This document shows positions 26,505 to 35,649 of a stretch of DNA of 62,179 bases, piece by piece. Origin of the DNA: Deltaproteobacteria bacterium (GTDB lineage Bacteria; Desulfobacterota; Desulfobacteria; Desulfobacterales; JAHEIW01); contig JAHEIW010000007.1 in the NCBI GenBank assembly GCA_024639185.1, positions 9,516-71,694 on the forward strand. Direction: 5' to 3'. Under the pieces are notes generated by a model. The model was not told where the DNA came from, did not search any database, and saw only the letters and a program-made list of their open reading frames with translations. A program made the position numbers and the translations under genes. Position 1 is the stretch's first letter. Each line of letters opens with the position of its first letter.

Positions 26505-28910
26505 CTAATTTCTGAGGGGTTTGCCGGTGGTTAGCATATGCTCAATACGCGCCAGGGTCTTTTCCTCTTTTAGAAGATCGATAAAAACCTCGCGTTCCAG
26601 TGTTAAAATCACATCTTCATCAACTTTGGTATTATCGCGCACGTCTCCGCCGCTGATAACATAGGCGATTTTCTTGGCCAAAAAAGCATCATATTCGGAT
26701 ATAAACTTGCCGCTAAGCATATTAGAGACTTCCGCAGCGACCATCCCCTGAGCGGCCTGGCCCAGTATCCTTATCTTGCGTTTGGGCGGCGGGGCATAGC
26801 CTTCGTCGACCATCTTGACGACTTCTTTTTTAGCTTCTCCAATCAGATAGTCACGATTAAATACGATGCGATCACAGGGACCTAAAAAGCCGTTGGCCCG
26901 GGCATCTGCGGCCGAAATCGTCACTTTTGCCATGGCAATGGCCATAAACACCGGCAGGAAAAATTTGGCCAGATCAAAATCGGTCACCACCGCGGGCAAG
27001 GCGCTCAGGCATTTTTTCATCAGGTTCAAACAACCGCCACCCGCTGGAATCAGGCCAACCCCGATTTCCACCTGCCCCATATACAGCTCGGCATGCGCGA
27101 CAATCTTATCTGCCGCCAGGCAAACTTCACAGCCGCCGCCAAGTGTCAAGCCAAAAGGGGCGGCCACCACCGGAAACGGAGCATAGCGCAACTCTTGCAG
27201 GCCGTATTGTAAATTTTTGATCAGTAGCTCGATATCCGCATAGCGTCCAGCCTTGGCCGCAGCGCTCATGTCAGCCAAATTGGCACCGGCTGAAAAGGCC
27301 CCCGGCATGCCGCCGGCCTGATTGCCAATCACAAGCCCAATGCCCTGCCGGTCAACAAATTCTCTGGCGGTATGGAGGGCCTCAACAATTTGCTGATTCA
27401 ACGAGTTCATCTTGGTGTGAAACTCGAGACAGAAGACCCCATCGTCAAGATCGATCAACGAAGCAGATTCAGAGCTTTGCACCACTTTTTCCTGTGCTTT
27501 TAAAGATGCCAGCGAAATAATGTTGGGACTGAACACCTTTTCCTTATAGCTTTCAGATTCAAAATCGTAGAAACATACGATGCCGTTTTCCATTTTGTAA
27601 AAAGCGGTATGTCCGGCTTTAAGCATCTTTTTAATGATGCGCGGTATCGCAAATCCTTCCTTTTCCATACGTGTGACCGACTTTTTAAGACCGATGGCAT
27701 CCCAGGCTTCAAACGGCCCCATCTCCAAATTGAAGCCCCAGCGCATGGCGTTGTCAATGTCCACGATGGTATCGGCTATTTCCGGAATTCTGTTGGCCGC
27801 ATAGATCAGATTGTTGGCCACTGCCTGCCAGGCAAACCGGGCCCCCTGATCTTTGCCATAGACCACAGCACGCATCTTTTCAGGCAGGGTTTTGGCTTTT
27901 TGAGCTGCAGCCAGACAGGGCAATTCAACCGGCCGGGCCTCGGCATATTCGAGGGTCTGCGGATCGATGACTTTGCGGATTTTTTGCCAGTCCGGCGTCA
28001 GTTCGGTTTTATAAAATCCGCTCTGGCTTTTTTTGCCCAGCAGGTTTTTGTTGATCATGGTATTGACAAATTCCGGTAGAACAAAACTCTCCCGATCCTC
28101 ATCTTCGGCAATCAGCTCATAGGTGTTTTTAGCCACATGTGCCAGGGTGTCCAGACCGACGATATCGGCTGTTTTAAACATCCCGGTTCGCGGTCGGCCC
28201 ATGGCCGGTCCAAAAAGGGCATCCACCTCAGGAATGGAAACACCTTCTTCTAACATCAGTTGCATCACTTTAACCATGCCCTGCACGCCGATGCGATTGC
28301 CGACAAAATTGGGGGTGTCCTTGGCCCAAACAATACCCTTGCCCAGAATTCGTTCACCAAAATCAGCCATAAATTCCAGGATATCAGGCAGGGTTTCTTC
28401 ACCGGGTATGATTTCCAGCAGTTTCATGTAACGCACCGGGTTAAAAAAATGAGTCCCTAAAAAATGCTGTTTGAAGTCTTTGCTGCGACCTTTGGACATC
28501 GCTTTTAAGGGAATACCAGAGGTATTTGACGAAACAATGCTGTTTTTCTTTCGAACCGGCGCAATGCGCTTATACAGATCCTGTTTAATCTTTAGATTTT
28601 CGACGACCACTTCGATAATCCAATCGCAATCGGCAATTTTTTCAAAATCGTCTGTCAGGTTGCCAATTGAAATTCGTTGTGCATCTGAGGGCGACATGAA
28701 CAGTGCGGGCTGGGTCGCCAGAGCCGCATCCAGACCGGCCTTAACGATTCGATTGCGGGCCGCCGGATTATTTTTATCTTCTTTTTGTAAATCCGGGGGT
28801 ACGATATCCAGCAATAGCGTTTTTATGCCGGTTCCGGCCAGCAGCGCGGCAATACCGCCCCCCATAATTCCGGAACCGATCACTGCGGCCGATCTGATTT
28901 TCCTTGGCAT
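26505..28910 (-). CDS. fadN: 3-hydroxyacyl-CoA dehydrogenase / enoyl-CoA hydratase fusion (FadN type)
   Basis: An 801-residue two-enzyme protein of beta-oxidation. The order is dehydrogenase first (AAVIGSGIMGGGIAALLAG NAD site at about residues 8-26; VVENLKIKQDLYKRI; SSNTSGIPL; GTHFFNPVRYMKLLEI), then a C-terminal hydratase/isomerase domain from about residue 485 (AGANLADM; GGCEVCLAADKIVAHAELYM; VGLIPAGGG). That order is as in Bacillus FadN, the reverse of E. coli FadB. ATG 28910 follows GAGGAGGAGGTCATC. A FadR-like palindrome lies 31-54 nt upstream, so fatty-acyl-CoA-responsive repression is likely. The thiolase follows. Confidence 0.92.
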   Translation of the reverse strand: MPRKIRSAAVIGSGIMGGGIAALLAGTGIKTLLLDIVPPDLQKEDKNNPAARNRIVKAGLDAALATQPALFMSPSDAQRISIGNLTDDFEKIADCDWIIEVVVENLKIKQDLYKRIAPVRKKNSIVSSNTSGIPLKAMSKGRSKDFKQHFLGTHFFNPVRYMKLLEIIPGEETLPDILEFMADFGERILGKGIVWAKDTPNFVGNRIGVQGMVKVMQLMLEEGVSIPEVDALFGPAMGRPRTGMFKTADIVGLDTLAHVAKNTYELIAEDEDRESFVLPEFVNTMINKNLLGKKSQSGFYKTELTPDWQKIRKVIDPQTLEYAEARPVELPCLAAAQKAKTLPEKMRAVVYGKDQGARFAWQAVANNLIYAANRIPEIADTIVDIDNAMRWGFNLEMGPFEAWDAIGLKKSVTRMEKEGFAIPRIIKKMLKAGHTAFYKMENGIVCFYDFESESYKEKVFSPNIISLASLKAQEKVVQSSESASLIDLDDGVFCLEFHTKMNSLNQQIVEALHTAREFVDRQGIGLVIGNQAGGMPGAFSAGANLADMSAAAKAGRYADIELLIKNLQYGLQELRYAPFPVVAAPFGLTLGGGCEVCLAADKIVAHAELYMGQVEIGVGLIPAGGGCLNLMKKCLSALPAVVTDFDLAKFFLPVFMAIAMAKVTISAADARANGFLGPCDRIVFNRDYLIGEAKKEVVKMVDEGYAPPPKRKIRILGQAAQGMVAAEVSNMLSGKFISEYDAFLAKKIAYVISGGDVRDNTKVDEDVILTLEREVFIDLLKEEKTLARIEHMLTTGKPLRN

Positions 28911-28940
28911 GATGACCTCCTCCTCGGGTTGAAATAAAAA

Positions 28941-28964
28941 AAATGAATGAATACTCATTCATTT
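28941..28964. promoter_or_regulatory. FadR-like (TetR-family) operator upstream of fadN
   Basis: AAATGAATGA-ATAC-TCATTCATTT is a perfect 10-bp inverted repeat with a 4-bp spacer. Its core TGAATGAATACTCATTCA fits the operator consensus published for Bacillus subtilis FadR (TGAATGAMTANTCATTCA, from memory). It lies just upstream of the fadN ribosome binding site. No tetR gene is in the window. Confidence 0.75.
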
Positions 28965-29117
28965 ACCAGACTTAAAAGCGGTCTGTCAATAGAAACCTTG
29001 ATGTCGGGGTCTCAGATATAAAAATTTTATTTAAATATTTATATATATTAAATATACAAAAATAGATAAACAAAGAAAGGCCATTTTCAGTTAGGGGGAC
29101 AACCGCCACGCTTCATA

Positions 29118-29133
29118 ATGAATGATCATTCAT
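29118..29133. promoter_or_regulatory. second TGAATGA-type palindrome
   Basis: ATGAATGATCATTCAT is a perfect 16-bp palindrome made of the same TGAATGA half-sites with no spacer, 154 bases upstream of the first operator in the same 340-base gene-free stretch (28911-29250). The DNA between is very AT-rich (about 29020-29070). It may be a second binding site. Confidence 0.5.
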
Positions 29134-29250
29134 CATTTACCCGTAGCCATGCTATGGCATAAGCACAGGCTGGAAATTCCAAAAAAATCTCCGACCCTGC
29201 TAACCAGGGCTGGAGATTATAGACACCACGGACGCTCAATTTGGCATGCC

Positions 29251-30210
29251 TTAATTGGCCTTAAATTGTTTGGGCCCGAAAAGCATCATCTTCTTTTGCT
29301 TGGGCGCCGGCGAGGCGGCTTTCGACTGAGATCGTTTTTGTGTCACTTGGGGGTTCTTCTGAATGGATTGTCGATCCATGGGCTGATGGGTTACGAGAAA
29401 TTTGGATGGTATATATATTTCATTTCCAATCAGCAAAAAATCAGGGTCAATATCAGGATTGGCACCGGCAATTGCTTTTTGGTTGCTCGCATCCCCGGTG
29501 TACCATTTGGCAATGTCCGCAAATTTTTCATCCGTTTTCGTGACCGTATGGGCAAAATAGCCGGGCAGCGTTCGAGCGACAACCTTGCGGGGTAATCGTT
29601 TTTTGGTTTTCATCATCTCCGCTGGAATATGGATCCGATTGCCCAGGGTAATGTGGTTGGGATTTAAACCGGGATTTGCACGCGCCAGTGCTTTCCAGTT
29701 GCCATAGTGTCCGGTGTACCATTTGGCAATCAAACTCAAGGTTTCTCCGCGCCATCTGACCTGATGAACAAAATAATGGACGCGGTGTTTGGCGGCAAAG
29801 GCTTCGGTGGGCGCTGTTTTCTTTTTGACCAGTTTAGCCGGAATTAAAATTGGCGCATTCGCATGGATGCGTTCGGGATTCAGCTTCGGATTTGCCTGCG
29901 CCAGTTGTTTCCAATTTCTAGAATCGCCCGTGAACCATTCGGCAATTCCCGGCAGCGTCTCATATGACCACTGGGTTCGGTAAAGCACATATTTTGAATT
30001 TTTGGAATACGGCTCAAGCGCAGAGGCTTTATCATCATCGGATTGAAATTTTGCTTCCATCGTTTGCCACTTGCCTTTAAACCAGCTTTTCGAATTTTCA
30101 TATTTGTGGCTTAAATTCATTTCTTTGACCGTGGTACAACCAGACAGCAGCAGCACCATCATCCCGCTGATCATGCACTTGGCAACGATATATTTAATTC
30201 GTACGGCCAT
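29251..30210 (-). CDS. LysM-like repeat lipoprotein
   Basis: A 319-residue predicted lipoprotein: signal peptide with lipobox LLLSGC (Cys about residue 25). Three repeats of a LysM-like unit follow at about residues 75-125, 145-195 and 215-265, each with a core close to W(Y/F)TG..NWK.LA.ANP.LNP..I..G..I.IPA. LysM units bind peptidoglycan or chitin-type glycans, so a cell-wall-attached periplasmic role is likely. A basic, Gln/Lys-rich tail of about 45 residues ends the protein. ATG 30210 has AAGGAG upstream and lies 5 nt after the Ser/Thr kinase stop, so the two are co-transcribed; envelope sensing or a kinase-linked wall function is inference. Confidence 0.8.
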   Translation of the reverse strand: MAVRIKYIVAKCMISGMMVLLLSGCTTVKEMNLSHKYENSKSWFKGKWQTMEAKFQSDDDKASALEPYSKNSKYVLYRTQWSYETLPGIAEWFTGDSRNWKQLAQANPKLNPERIHANAPILIPAKLVKKKTAPTEAFAAKHRVHYFVHQVRWRGETLSLIAKWYTGHYGNWKALARANPGLNPNHITLGNRIHIPAEMMKTKKRLPRKVVARTLPGYFAHTVTKTDEKFADIAKWYTGDASNQKAIAGANPDIDPDFLLIGNEIYIPSKFLVTHQPMDRQSIQKNPQVTQKRSQSKAASPAPKQKKMMLFGPKQFKAN

Positions 30211-30215
30211 GAAAA

Positions 30216-32024
30216 TTACTCCTTCTCTTGCTGTATTTGCTCCAATAACGCGGCAGCTGATGTATTTGCCGGATTGATATCAACCGCCCGCCTGAGATTT
30301 TTGACACACTGGCTGCGTTCACCCAGTTGCTCCTGCACCATGGCAAGATTAAACAAGGCCTCATCAAGGAAATTCGGTTCCAGTTTCACGACCCGTATGT
30401 ACATTTCTTTGGCCTGCGGGAAATCCGCTGTGGTCGCATAAATGTAGCCGAGGTTAAAAAATGACTCAGGTCGAAGTGGTTCGAGTTCAGCAGCCTTACG
30501 GTAGCTGGCGATGGCCCGTGGAAAATCGTTTTCAGAAACGTAAACGTATCCAAGATTTAACAGGACCGGAACGCTGGTGGGTTCAAGTTCCAGCGCTTTG
30601 AGCAGGGCACTTTTGGCCGCCGGTAGATCTGCTGCGAGCAATTCTTCAGCCAAGCCTTGTAAAGCAGCCGAAAAGTCTGCTGAGATGTCACCAAGTGCAG
30701 CAGGCTCGGCGGCCAGCACCGCTTCAAACATTATGACAGCCGAGGCATATTGCTTGGCCGCAAGTGCTTGCCGGGCGTCCTTAATTTGTGCGATGGCGGT
30801 GTTTGTTTCCGGCGCTGGCGTCGTTGGTGCAAGCGAATATGCCGCAACCGACCGGTCTGAGGGTGTAAAAGGCAATTCTGCCAGACTGAGATTAAACACA
30901 AAGCCCAAAATAACCATCACCGCAGCCGGTGCAAAACGCCAGATGGTTTGTTGAAATGCGGGCGCCGGTTGGGTTTCGGCAAGAAAAACGGTACTGCCGG
31001 TGGATTCACTATCGCGCGAGGAGGAGTGGTTGGCCAGCGGCGGCAGGACGCTTTCGACCTGTACATTGGTCCACAGAGCCGATTCCTCTATGGCAAATTC
31101 TTCTTTGAAAAAATCTTTGATAAAAGCGGCAAAGCCTCGGCTGTTGGGTCGCACGGACAGCTCAACAATGCATTCCTCCAAATCGGCCAGCATCTGGCTG
31201 CAGGTCTGATAGCGATCATCGGGTTCTTTGGCAAGCGCTCGATCAACAACCGCATAAAGTTTATCGGGAAGGTCCGGTCGCAGCTTTTTCAACGCTGTGT
31301 AATGCGCCTCACGCACCTGGCTGTAAATCTGCATGGTTTCGCCTTCAAACATCCGTTGGCCGGCCAGCAGCTCATATAAGATGATGCCGGTGGAAAAGAT
31401 GTCCGAGCGATGGTCGATAACCTGTCCCATGGCCTGCTCCGGCGACATGTAGGCAATTTTGCCCTTAATCAGGCCTTCATGAGTGGTGCTATTATGACTG
31501 GCAGCTTTGGCGATGCCGAAATCAATGATCTTCACCTGCCCTTCATACGTCAGAAAGATATTTTGGGGGTTGATATCCCGGTGGATGATATTCAGGGGTT
31601 TGCCTTGCAGATCCCTTAGTTTATGAGAGTAATCCAGCCCGACGCAAATCCGCGAAATAATGTAAAGCGTGCTTTCAAGATCCAACGCGCTGCCATTTTT
31701 TCTGAGCTTATGGGTCAAATTGCGCAAATCTTTGCCAAAAAGATATTCCATGGCGATGAAGTATTCGCCATGCATACTGCCAAAATCATAAATCTGGATA
31801 ATATTTTCATGCTGAAGCAGGGCGGCAAGTTTGGCTTCATCAATAAAAGCCTTGACCAGATTGCCTTCATCTGAGAGGTGCGGTAGAATTTTTTTGATCG
31901 CAACGCGTTTCTCAAAACCGTGATCGCGAGTGACTTTGGCGCGATACAGTTCAGCCATACCCCCCACAGCGATTTTTTGCAGCAGCTGGTATTTGCCGAA
32001 TTGTTGGGTCTTAAGATCTTTCAT
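30216..32024 (-). CDS. transmembrane Ser/Thr protein kinase with C-terminal TPR repeats
   Basis: A 602-residue Hanks-type kinase. The catalytic domain covers residues 10-290: glycine loop IAVGGMAELYRAK, K44 in VAIKK, HRDINPQN with D150, DFG at 168-170, and APE-like SPEQAMG. One TM segment lies near residues 363-382 (FAPAAVMVILGFVFNLSLAEL region). The remaining ~200 residues are outside the cytoplasm if topology is simple, and hold TPR units (VPVLLNLGYVYVSENDFPRA, SFFNLGYIYATTADFPQAKE, ALFNLAMVQEQLGERSQ). It should phosphorylate Ser/Thr in unknown targets. It leads a two-gene operon with the LysM lipoprotein. GAGGAA precedes ATG 32024. Confidence 0.9.
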   Translation of the reverse strand: MKDLKTQQFGKYQLLQKIAVGGMAELYRAKVTRDHGFEKRVAIKKILPHLSDEGNLVKAFIDEAKLAALLQHENIIQIYDFGSMHGEYFIAMEYLFGKDLRNLTHKLRKNGSALDLESTLYIISRICVGLDYSHKLRDLQGKPLNIIHRDINPQNIFLTYEGQVKIIDFGIAKAASHNSTTHEGLIKGKIAYMSPEQAMGQVIDHRSDIFSTGIILYELLAGQRMFEGETMQIYSQVREAHYTALKKLRPDLPDKLYAVVDRALAKEPDDRYQTCSQMLADLEECIVELSVRPNSRGFAAFIKDFFKEEFAIEESALWTNVQVESVLPPLANHSSSRDSESTGSTVFLAETQPAPAFQQTIWRFAPAAVMVILGFVFNLSLAELPFTPSDRSVAAYSLAPTTPAPETNTAIAQIKDARQALAAKQYASAVIMFEAVLAAEPAALGDISADFSAALQGLAEELLAADLPAAKSALLKALELEPTSVPVLLNLGYVYVSENDFPRAIASYRKAAELEPLRPESFFNLGYIYATTADFPQAKEMYIRVVKLEPNFLDEALFNLAMVQEQLGERSQCVKNLRRAVDINPANTSAAALLEQIQQEKE

Positions 32025-32356
32025 CTTGACACTGATTCCTCAATTATGGATCACATATTCCGCCGGTAAGCTTTGGGCGTTCTGCAAGGGGTGTCGGTGA
32101 ATCTCTGCTGTCTGTGTCGCCTTTATTCCATCAACTCGAAATCTGGCATGTATATCGGCCATTTGGCAGGGATACTTGAATGCAATTTCGTGTAATGTCA
32201 TAGATTTGGCGGAAGGGGGCAGGATGGGTTGCAAAGGCCCAAAAAGAGTTGTCAAATTCTGAGATGCAATTGTCGCAAATTAGATGTGAGATTTTTCAGC
32301 CGGTCGCCGTAACGTTTGCGTATACAAGGCATTTTTGAAAGGTATCACGGAGTTGT

Positions 32357-32453
32357 GTCCCAGAAATCATCACCAATGTTGCTCGCAGCAAATGGTGCCT
32401 GCGCACAAGTTTCCTGTGCGTATTTGGCCGACATGTATGTTGTTTTCTGGGAC
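32357..32453. other. nested inverted-repeat element, possible three-way-junction RNA or cruciform
   Basis: Outer arms GTCCCAGAAA (32357-32366) and TTTCTGGGAC (32444-32453) are perfectly complementary. Inside are two perfect hairpins: CACCA(A)..TTGCT-CGC-AGCAA..TGGTG (32371-32397) and CGCACA-AGTTTCC-TGTGCG (32402-32420). Together they would fold as a three-way junction. It lies in the 435-base gap (32025-32459) between the kinase start and the decarboxylase stop, 7 bases beyond the latter. No T-run follows on either strand. The rest of the gap shows no gene. Confidence 0.6.
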
Positions 32454-32459
32454 CCAGCC

Positions 32460-33986
32460 CTACACTTTATAGAGCAGGTCGATGTATCGCTTCAATAAAT
32501 CCCCCACCAGGCTGCGCACGGGCAGATTGGCAGCCAAACCGTAGATGGGCGCCATCGTCCCGGAATGATCGGGATTCTTGCGCACAAAATCAACTGCTGC
32601 CCTTAAATCATGAATGAATCGTTCGGTCACCCCCGGCTGGGTATGCCGCAAGGTCACGCACAGGTGGACGCAGGCGGGGTGGTGGAGACCGTTTAAACTC
32701 CAGCGCCTGGTGGTCAGATAATCCATGACCTGATAAATATCCAGCGTCCTTGAGCCGAATGCGATGACCCACAACGGATCTCCCAGAATATACAATTCGG
32801 GAATATCTTGAATCCCTTTTTTTATTGTGGCGGCGGCTTCCAGTATCTTTCGGGTGGCCGCTAAATAACCGTCTTTGCCAATTTTAATCATGGCAGCCCA
32901 ACAGGCAGCGCTAAGAGCGCCCGGCCGGCTGCCGGCGAAGGTTGGTGAAAAATATAGCCCACCGGGCCATTCGGTGGTCGTAAAATATTGGTAGCGGCGC
33001 AAATCCGAATTGCGATATAAGATGACGGAGGTTCCTTTGGCCGCATAGCCATATTTATGTGTGTCGGCCGAGATCGATGTCACCCCGGGTAATCGAAAAT
33101 CAAACAACGGGACCGCATAGCCCAATTGTTCGGCCCAGGGCAACACAAAGCCCCCCAGGCAGGCATCGGTGTGAAACCCGACGCCCTTTTCTCTGGCCAT
33201 CTCAGACAGCTCCTCAATTGGATCCACCACGCCATGGGGAAAGCAAGGTGCCGATCCGATCAGCGCAATGGTGCGGCGCGTGATGGCCTCGCGGGCTGCT
33301 GTCACATCAGCCCGATAATCGGCAGCCACCGGGATGCGCTTGATATCTATTTTAAAATACTCGGCAGCTTTATCAAAGGCGGCATGCGCGCTGACGGGGA
33401 CAATGATCTCTGGCTGGGTGATATTTTTTTGATCGCGGGCCCAATCCCGATATGTTTTCATTGCCAGCAAGATGCTTTCGGTGCCACCGGATGTGACAAC
33501 GCCACAAATTCCCCTATCCGAACCCGCAGCGTCCGCCTGCGGACCGGCACCCAGCATTCTGGCGGTCATGGACACAATCTCTGATTCGTACTTGGCACTG
33601 CTGGGCCATAAGTCGGTGTGCAGGGGATTGCTCTGGGAGTTTATCGTGTATACCTGATTTAAAAAATCAATGTGGGCCGCATCGCCATGGTAAACGGCAC
33701 CGGAGGCATAGCCGTCTTTCCATTTGGGCTGCTCCAGATCAGACAGGGCCTGCATTTCCGCTATGATGGCTGACGCTTCGCGCCCCGTGTCCGGTATGGC
33801 AGCATAGATATCAAACTGCTGTCGATAGGGCTTTACGACGGCTTCAAGATCGCCCAGCAGGTTGTCAAATTCCTGCTCTACCTTTCGCTCGACCACCGGC
33901 ATGTTTTTGAACCGGTTAAAAAGCCAGGTCGCAATTCTGGGATTTAGCCTCCCGAGAAGGCCTTCATTGAGTTTTTTGATATCCAT
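32460..33986 (-). CDS. PLP-dependent lyase/decarboxylase, sphingosine-1-phosphate-lyase-like
   Basis: A 508-residue fold-type I, group II-decarboxylase-family protein. The PLP Lys is K311 in [21 protein letters not shown]201 in [12 protein letters not shown] should stack on the cofactor; D274 in [10 protein letters not shown] binds the pyridine nitrogen. The form [12 protein letters not shown] and [19 protein letters not shown] point to the S1P-lyase branch rather than to glutamate or tyrosine decarboxylases. The eukaryotic N-terminal membrane anchor is absent, so it is soluble. Cleavage of a phosphorylated long-chain base or another 2-amino-3-hydroxy compound is possible; real substrate unknown. 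Next upstream is an FGGY kinase. Confidence 0.82.
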   Translation of the reverse strand: MDIKKLNEGLLGRLNPRIATWLFNRFKNMPVVERKVEQEFDNLLGDLEAVVKPYRQQFDIYAAIPDTGREASAIIAEMQALSDLEQPKWKDGYASGAVYHGDAAHIDFLNQVYTINSQSNPLHTDLWPSSAKYESEIVSMTARMLGAGPQADAAGSDRGICGVVTSGGTESILLAMKTYRDWARDQKNITQPEIIVPVSAHAAFDKAAEYFKIDIKRIPVAADYRADVTAAREAITRRTIALIGSAPCFPHGVVDPIEELSEMAREKGVGFHTDACLGGFVLPWAEQLGYAVPLFDFRLPGVTSISADTHKYGYAAKGTSVILYRNSDLRRYQYFTTTEWPGGLYFSPTFAGSRPGALSAACWAAMIKIGKDGYLAATRKILEAAATIKKGIQDIPELYILGDPLWVIAFGSRTLDIYQVMDYLTTRRWSLNGLHHPACVHLCVTLRHTQPGVTERFIHDLRAAVDFVRKNPDHSGTMAPIYGLAANLPVRSLVGDLLKRYIDLLYKV

Positions 33987-34055
33987 TCATCTTCACCCAT
34001 CTTTAATCAGCGGCATTCATCATTTTTGTGGGGGCATCCGCTCGTCGATTTACCC

Positions 34056-35648
34056 CTATGGCCGCTGGCTACGGTTCAGGCGTTTGAAGATCCGCCGATT
34101 ACGCTTGTACAGCTCTAAAAACTGGCGGTACAAACCATCATACAGGTTACGGTTATTCGGATCGGGCTGATAGGTACGGGAAATTTTGACCTGATCGGGA
34201 ATGTCTTCAACCGCAAGATGCCCCAGCGCAAGAGAGGCGAGGAACGCAGCGCCACGCAAATTGGCCTGGATCGGCGCTTGGACCTGCTTGATTCTGCGGT
34301 TAAAAACATCTGCAAAAATCTGACACCAGACGCTCGAATTGGCACCGCCGCCGATAAAGTGGATAGGGTCCAGGCGCCGTTTGATAAATTTTTCAACATA
34401 CCCGAGCAACCACCTTGAATTATAGGCCACCCCTTCATAAATCGCTCTGACGACATGCGCGCGGGTCGTACTCAATGAAATGTTAAACAATCCCGCCCGC
34501 ACCGAATCGTTTTCGACAGGCGTTCGCTCACCGTACAACCAGGGCATGAAAATTACATTGTTGCTGCCGGCAGGCGCATTGGCAGCGATATCGTCCAATA
34601 TTTTATACGCATTCGGCGTCCGCTCTTGCGGCTGCATCATATTGTCTTTTAGAAAGGTTAAGCAGGCGCCGGCAGTTTCCTGCTCATTGGCGATAAAATA
34701 ACGCTTCGGTATCGCCGCCGGCAGAGCCGCCATATTATGAACCAGGTCCGTTTTTTTAAACGGCACGTGACAGGTGATCCAGGACGAAGTCCCCACATAG
34801 AGGTGCCCTTCGAAATCCCTGACCGCACCGGAACCGATAGCGGCACTGTGCAGGTCCGGCGTGCCGGTTATAACTGGCGTCTGTGGCTCAAGGCCCAACT
34901 CTTGTGCAACTTCTTTTCTAACCGGGCCCAGGATATCAACCGCTCGCTTGAGATCGGGGAATTTTTCACGGGGAATGCCGAATATGCGCAAAAGCCGGTC
35001 ATCATAGTCCACACGGTCAAGATCACGGTTGTCGGTTATCCAGTGAAGTGCGATGGAGTCGTAGGAGGCAGCAAAACGGCCGGTGAGCCGAAGATTAATA
35101 TAATCTTTGGGCTCCAAAAATTTAAATGTTTGGCGGTATACCTGTGGAAATTCTGATTTTAGAAAAAGGATGTGCGCAATCGGATCTTTGCCAGCATGTC
35201 CCGGTGCTCCGCCGGTGAGGCGCAGCCAGTGACGGAGCTTTGGCAGGCTGTAGCCTTCAATATTGATCAACCCACCGGTGACCTGCTCAACATAGCGCCG
35301 GCCACGCGTGTCCATCCAGATAATGGCATTGGCCAGCGCCTGACCACCTGAGTCGACGGCCACCGTTCCGGACCATTGGGTGGTGCAACTGACGCAGACG
35401 ATATCTGCAGCCGCTACCCGGCACCTTTGCAAGACCCGTTTGGCCGTATTGAGGACGGCCTGCCACCATTGATCCGGTATTTGCTCGGCACCCCCATCTG
35501 GCAGGATCAGCAGGTCAACTTTTTCAAATTCATAATCAATGACCTCACCCCGGGTGGAAATCAGCGCTGATTTTGGTCCGGAGGTGCCCAGGTCAATGGC
35601 GAGAATATATTTTTCTGTGCTGGCTGTCACTTTAGCGGATGGAAACAA
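34056..35648 (-). CDS. FGGY-family carbohydrate kinase
   Basis: A 530-residue sugar kinase of the FGGY family (xylulokinase/gluconokinase-like). The phosphate-1 motif is IDLGTSGPKSALIS near the N-terminus; CTTQWSGTVAV and IIWMDTRGRRYV follow; the second domain has GTPDLHSAAIGSGAV, ERTPVENDSVRAGLFNISL and IHFIGGGANSSVWCQIFADV with the adenosine-binding loop. It transfers phosphate from ATP to a polyol or ketose; substrate is not predictable. The start appears to be TTG 35648, one base after the stop of the HD-GYP gene, or GTG six codons in; there is no strong ribosome binding site, so translational coupling is likely. Confidence 0.85.
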   Translation of the reverse strand: MFPSAKVTASTEKYILAIDLGTSGPKSALISTRGEVIDYEFEKVDLLILPDGGAEQIPDQWWQAVLNTAKRVLQRCRVAAADIVCVSCTTQWSGTVAVDSGGQALANAIIWMDTRGRRYVEQVTGGLINIEGYSLPKLRHWLRLTGGAPGHAGKDPIAHILFLKSEFPQVYRQTFKFLEPKDYINLRLTGRFAASYDSIALHWITDNRDLDRVDYDDRLLRIFGIPREKFPDLKRAVDILGPVRKEVAQELGLEPQTPVITGTPDLHSAAIGSGAVRDFEGHLYVGTSSWITCHVPFKKTDLVHNMAALPAAIPKRYFIANEQETAGACLTFLKDNMMQPQERTPNAYKILDDIAANAPAGSNNVIFMPWLYGERTPVENDSVRAGLFNISLSTTRAHVVRAIYEGVAYNSRWLLGYVEKFIKRRLDPIHFIGGGANSSVWCQIFADVFNRRIKQVQAPIQANLRGAAFLASLALGHLAVEDIPDQVKISRTYQPDPNNRNLYDGLYRQFLELYKRNRRIFKRLNRSQRP

Positions 35649-35649
35649 A

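Noticed and set aside
33059-33657. Plus-strand open frames inside the PLP lyase gene
   Set aside because: Antisense to conserved catalytic motifs of that gene; no start signals.
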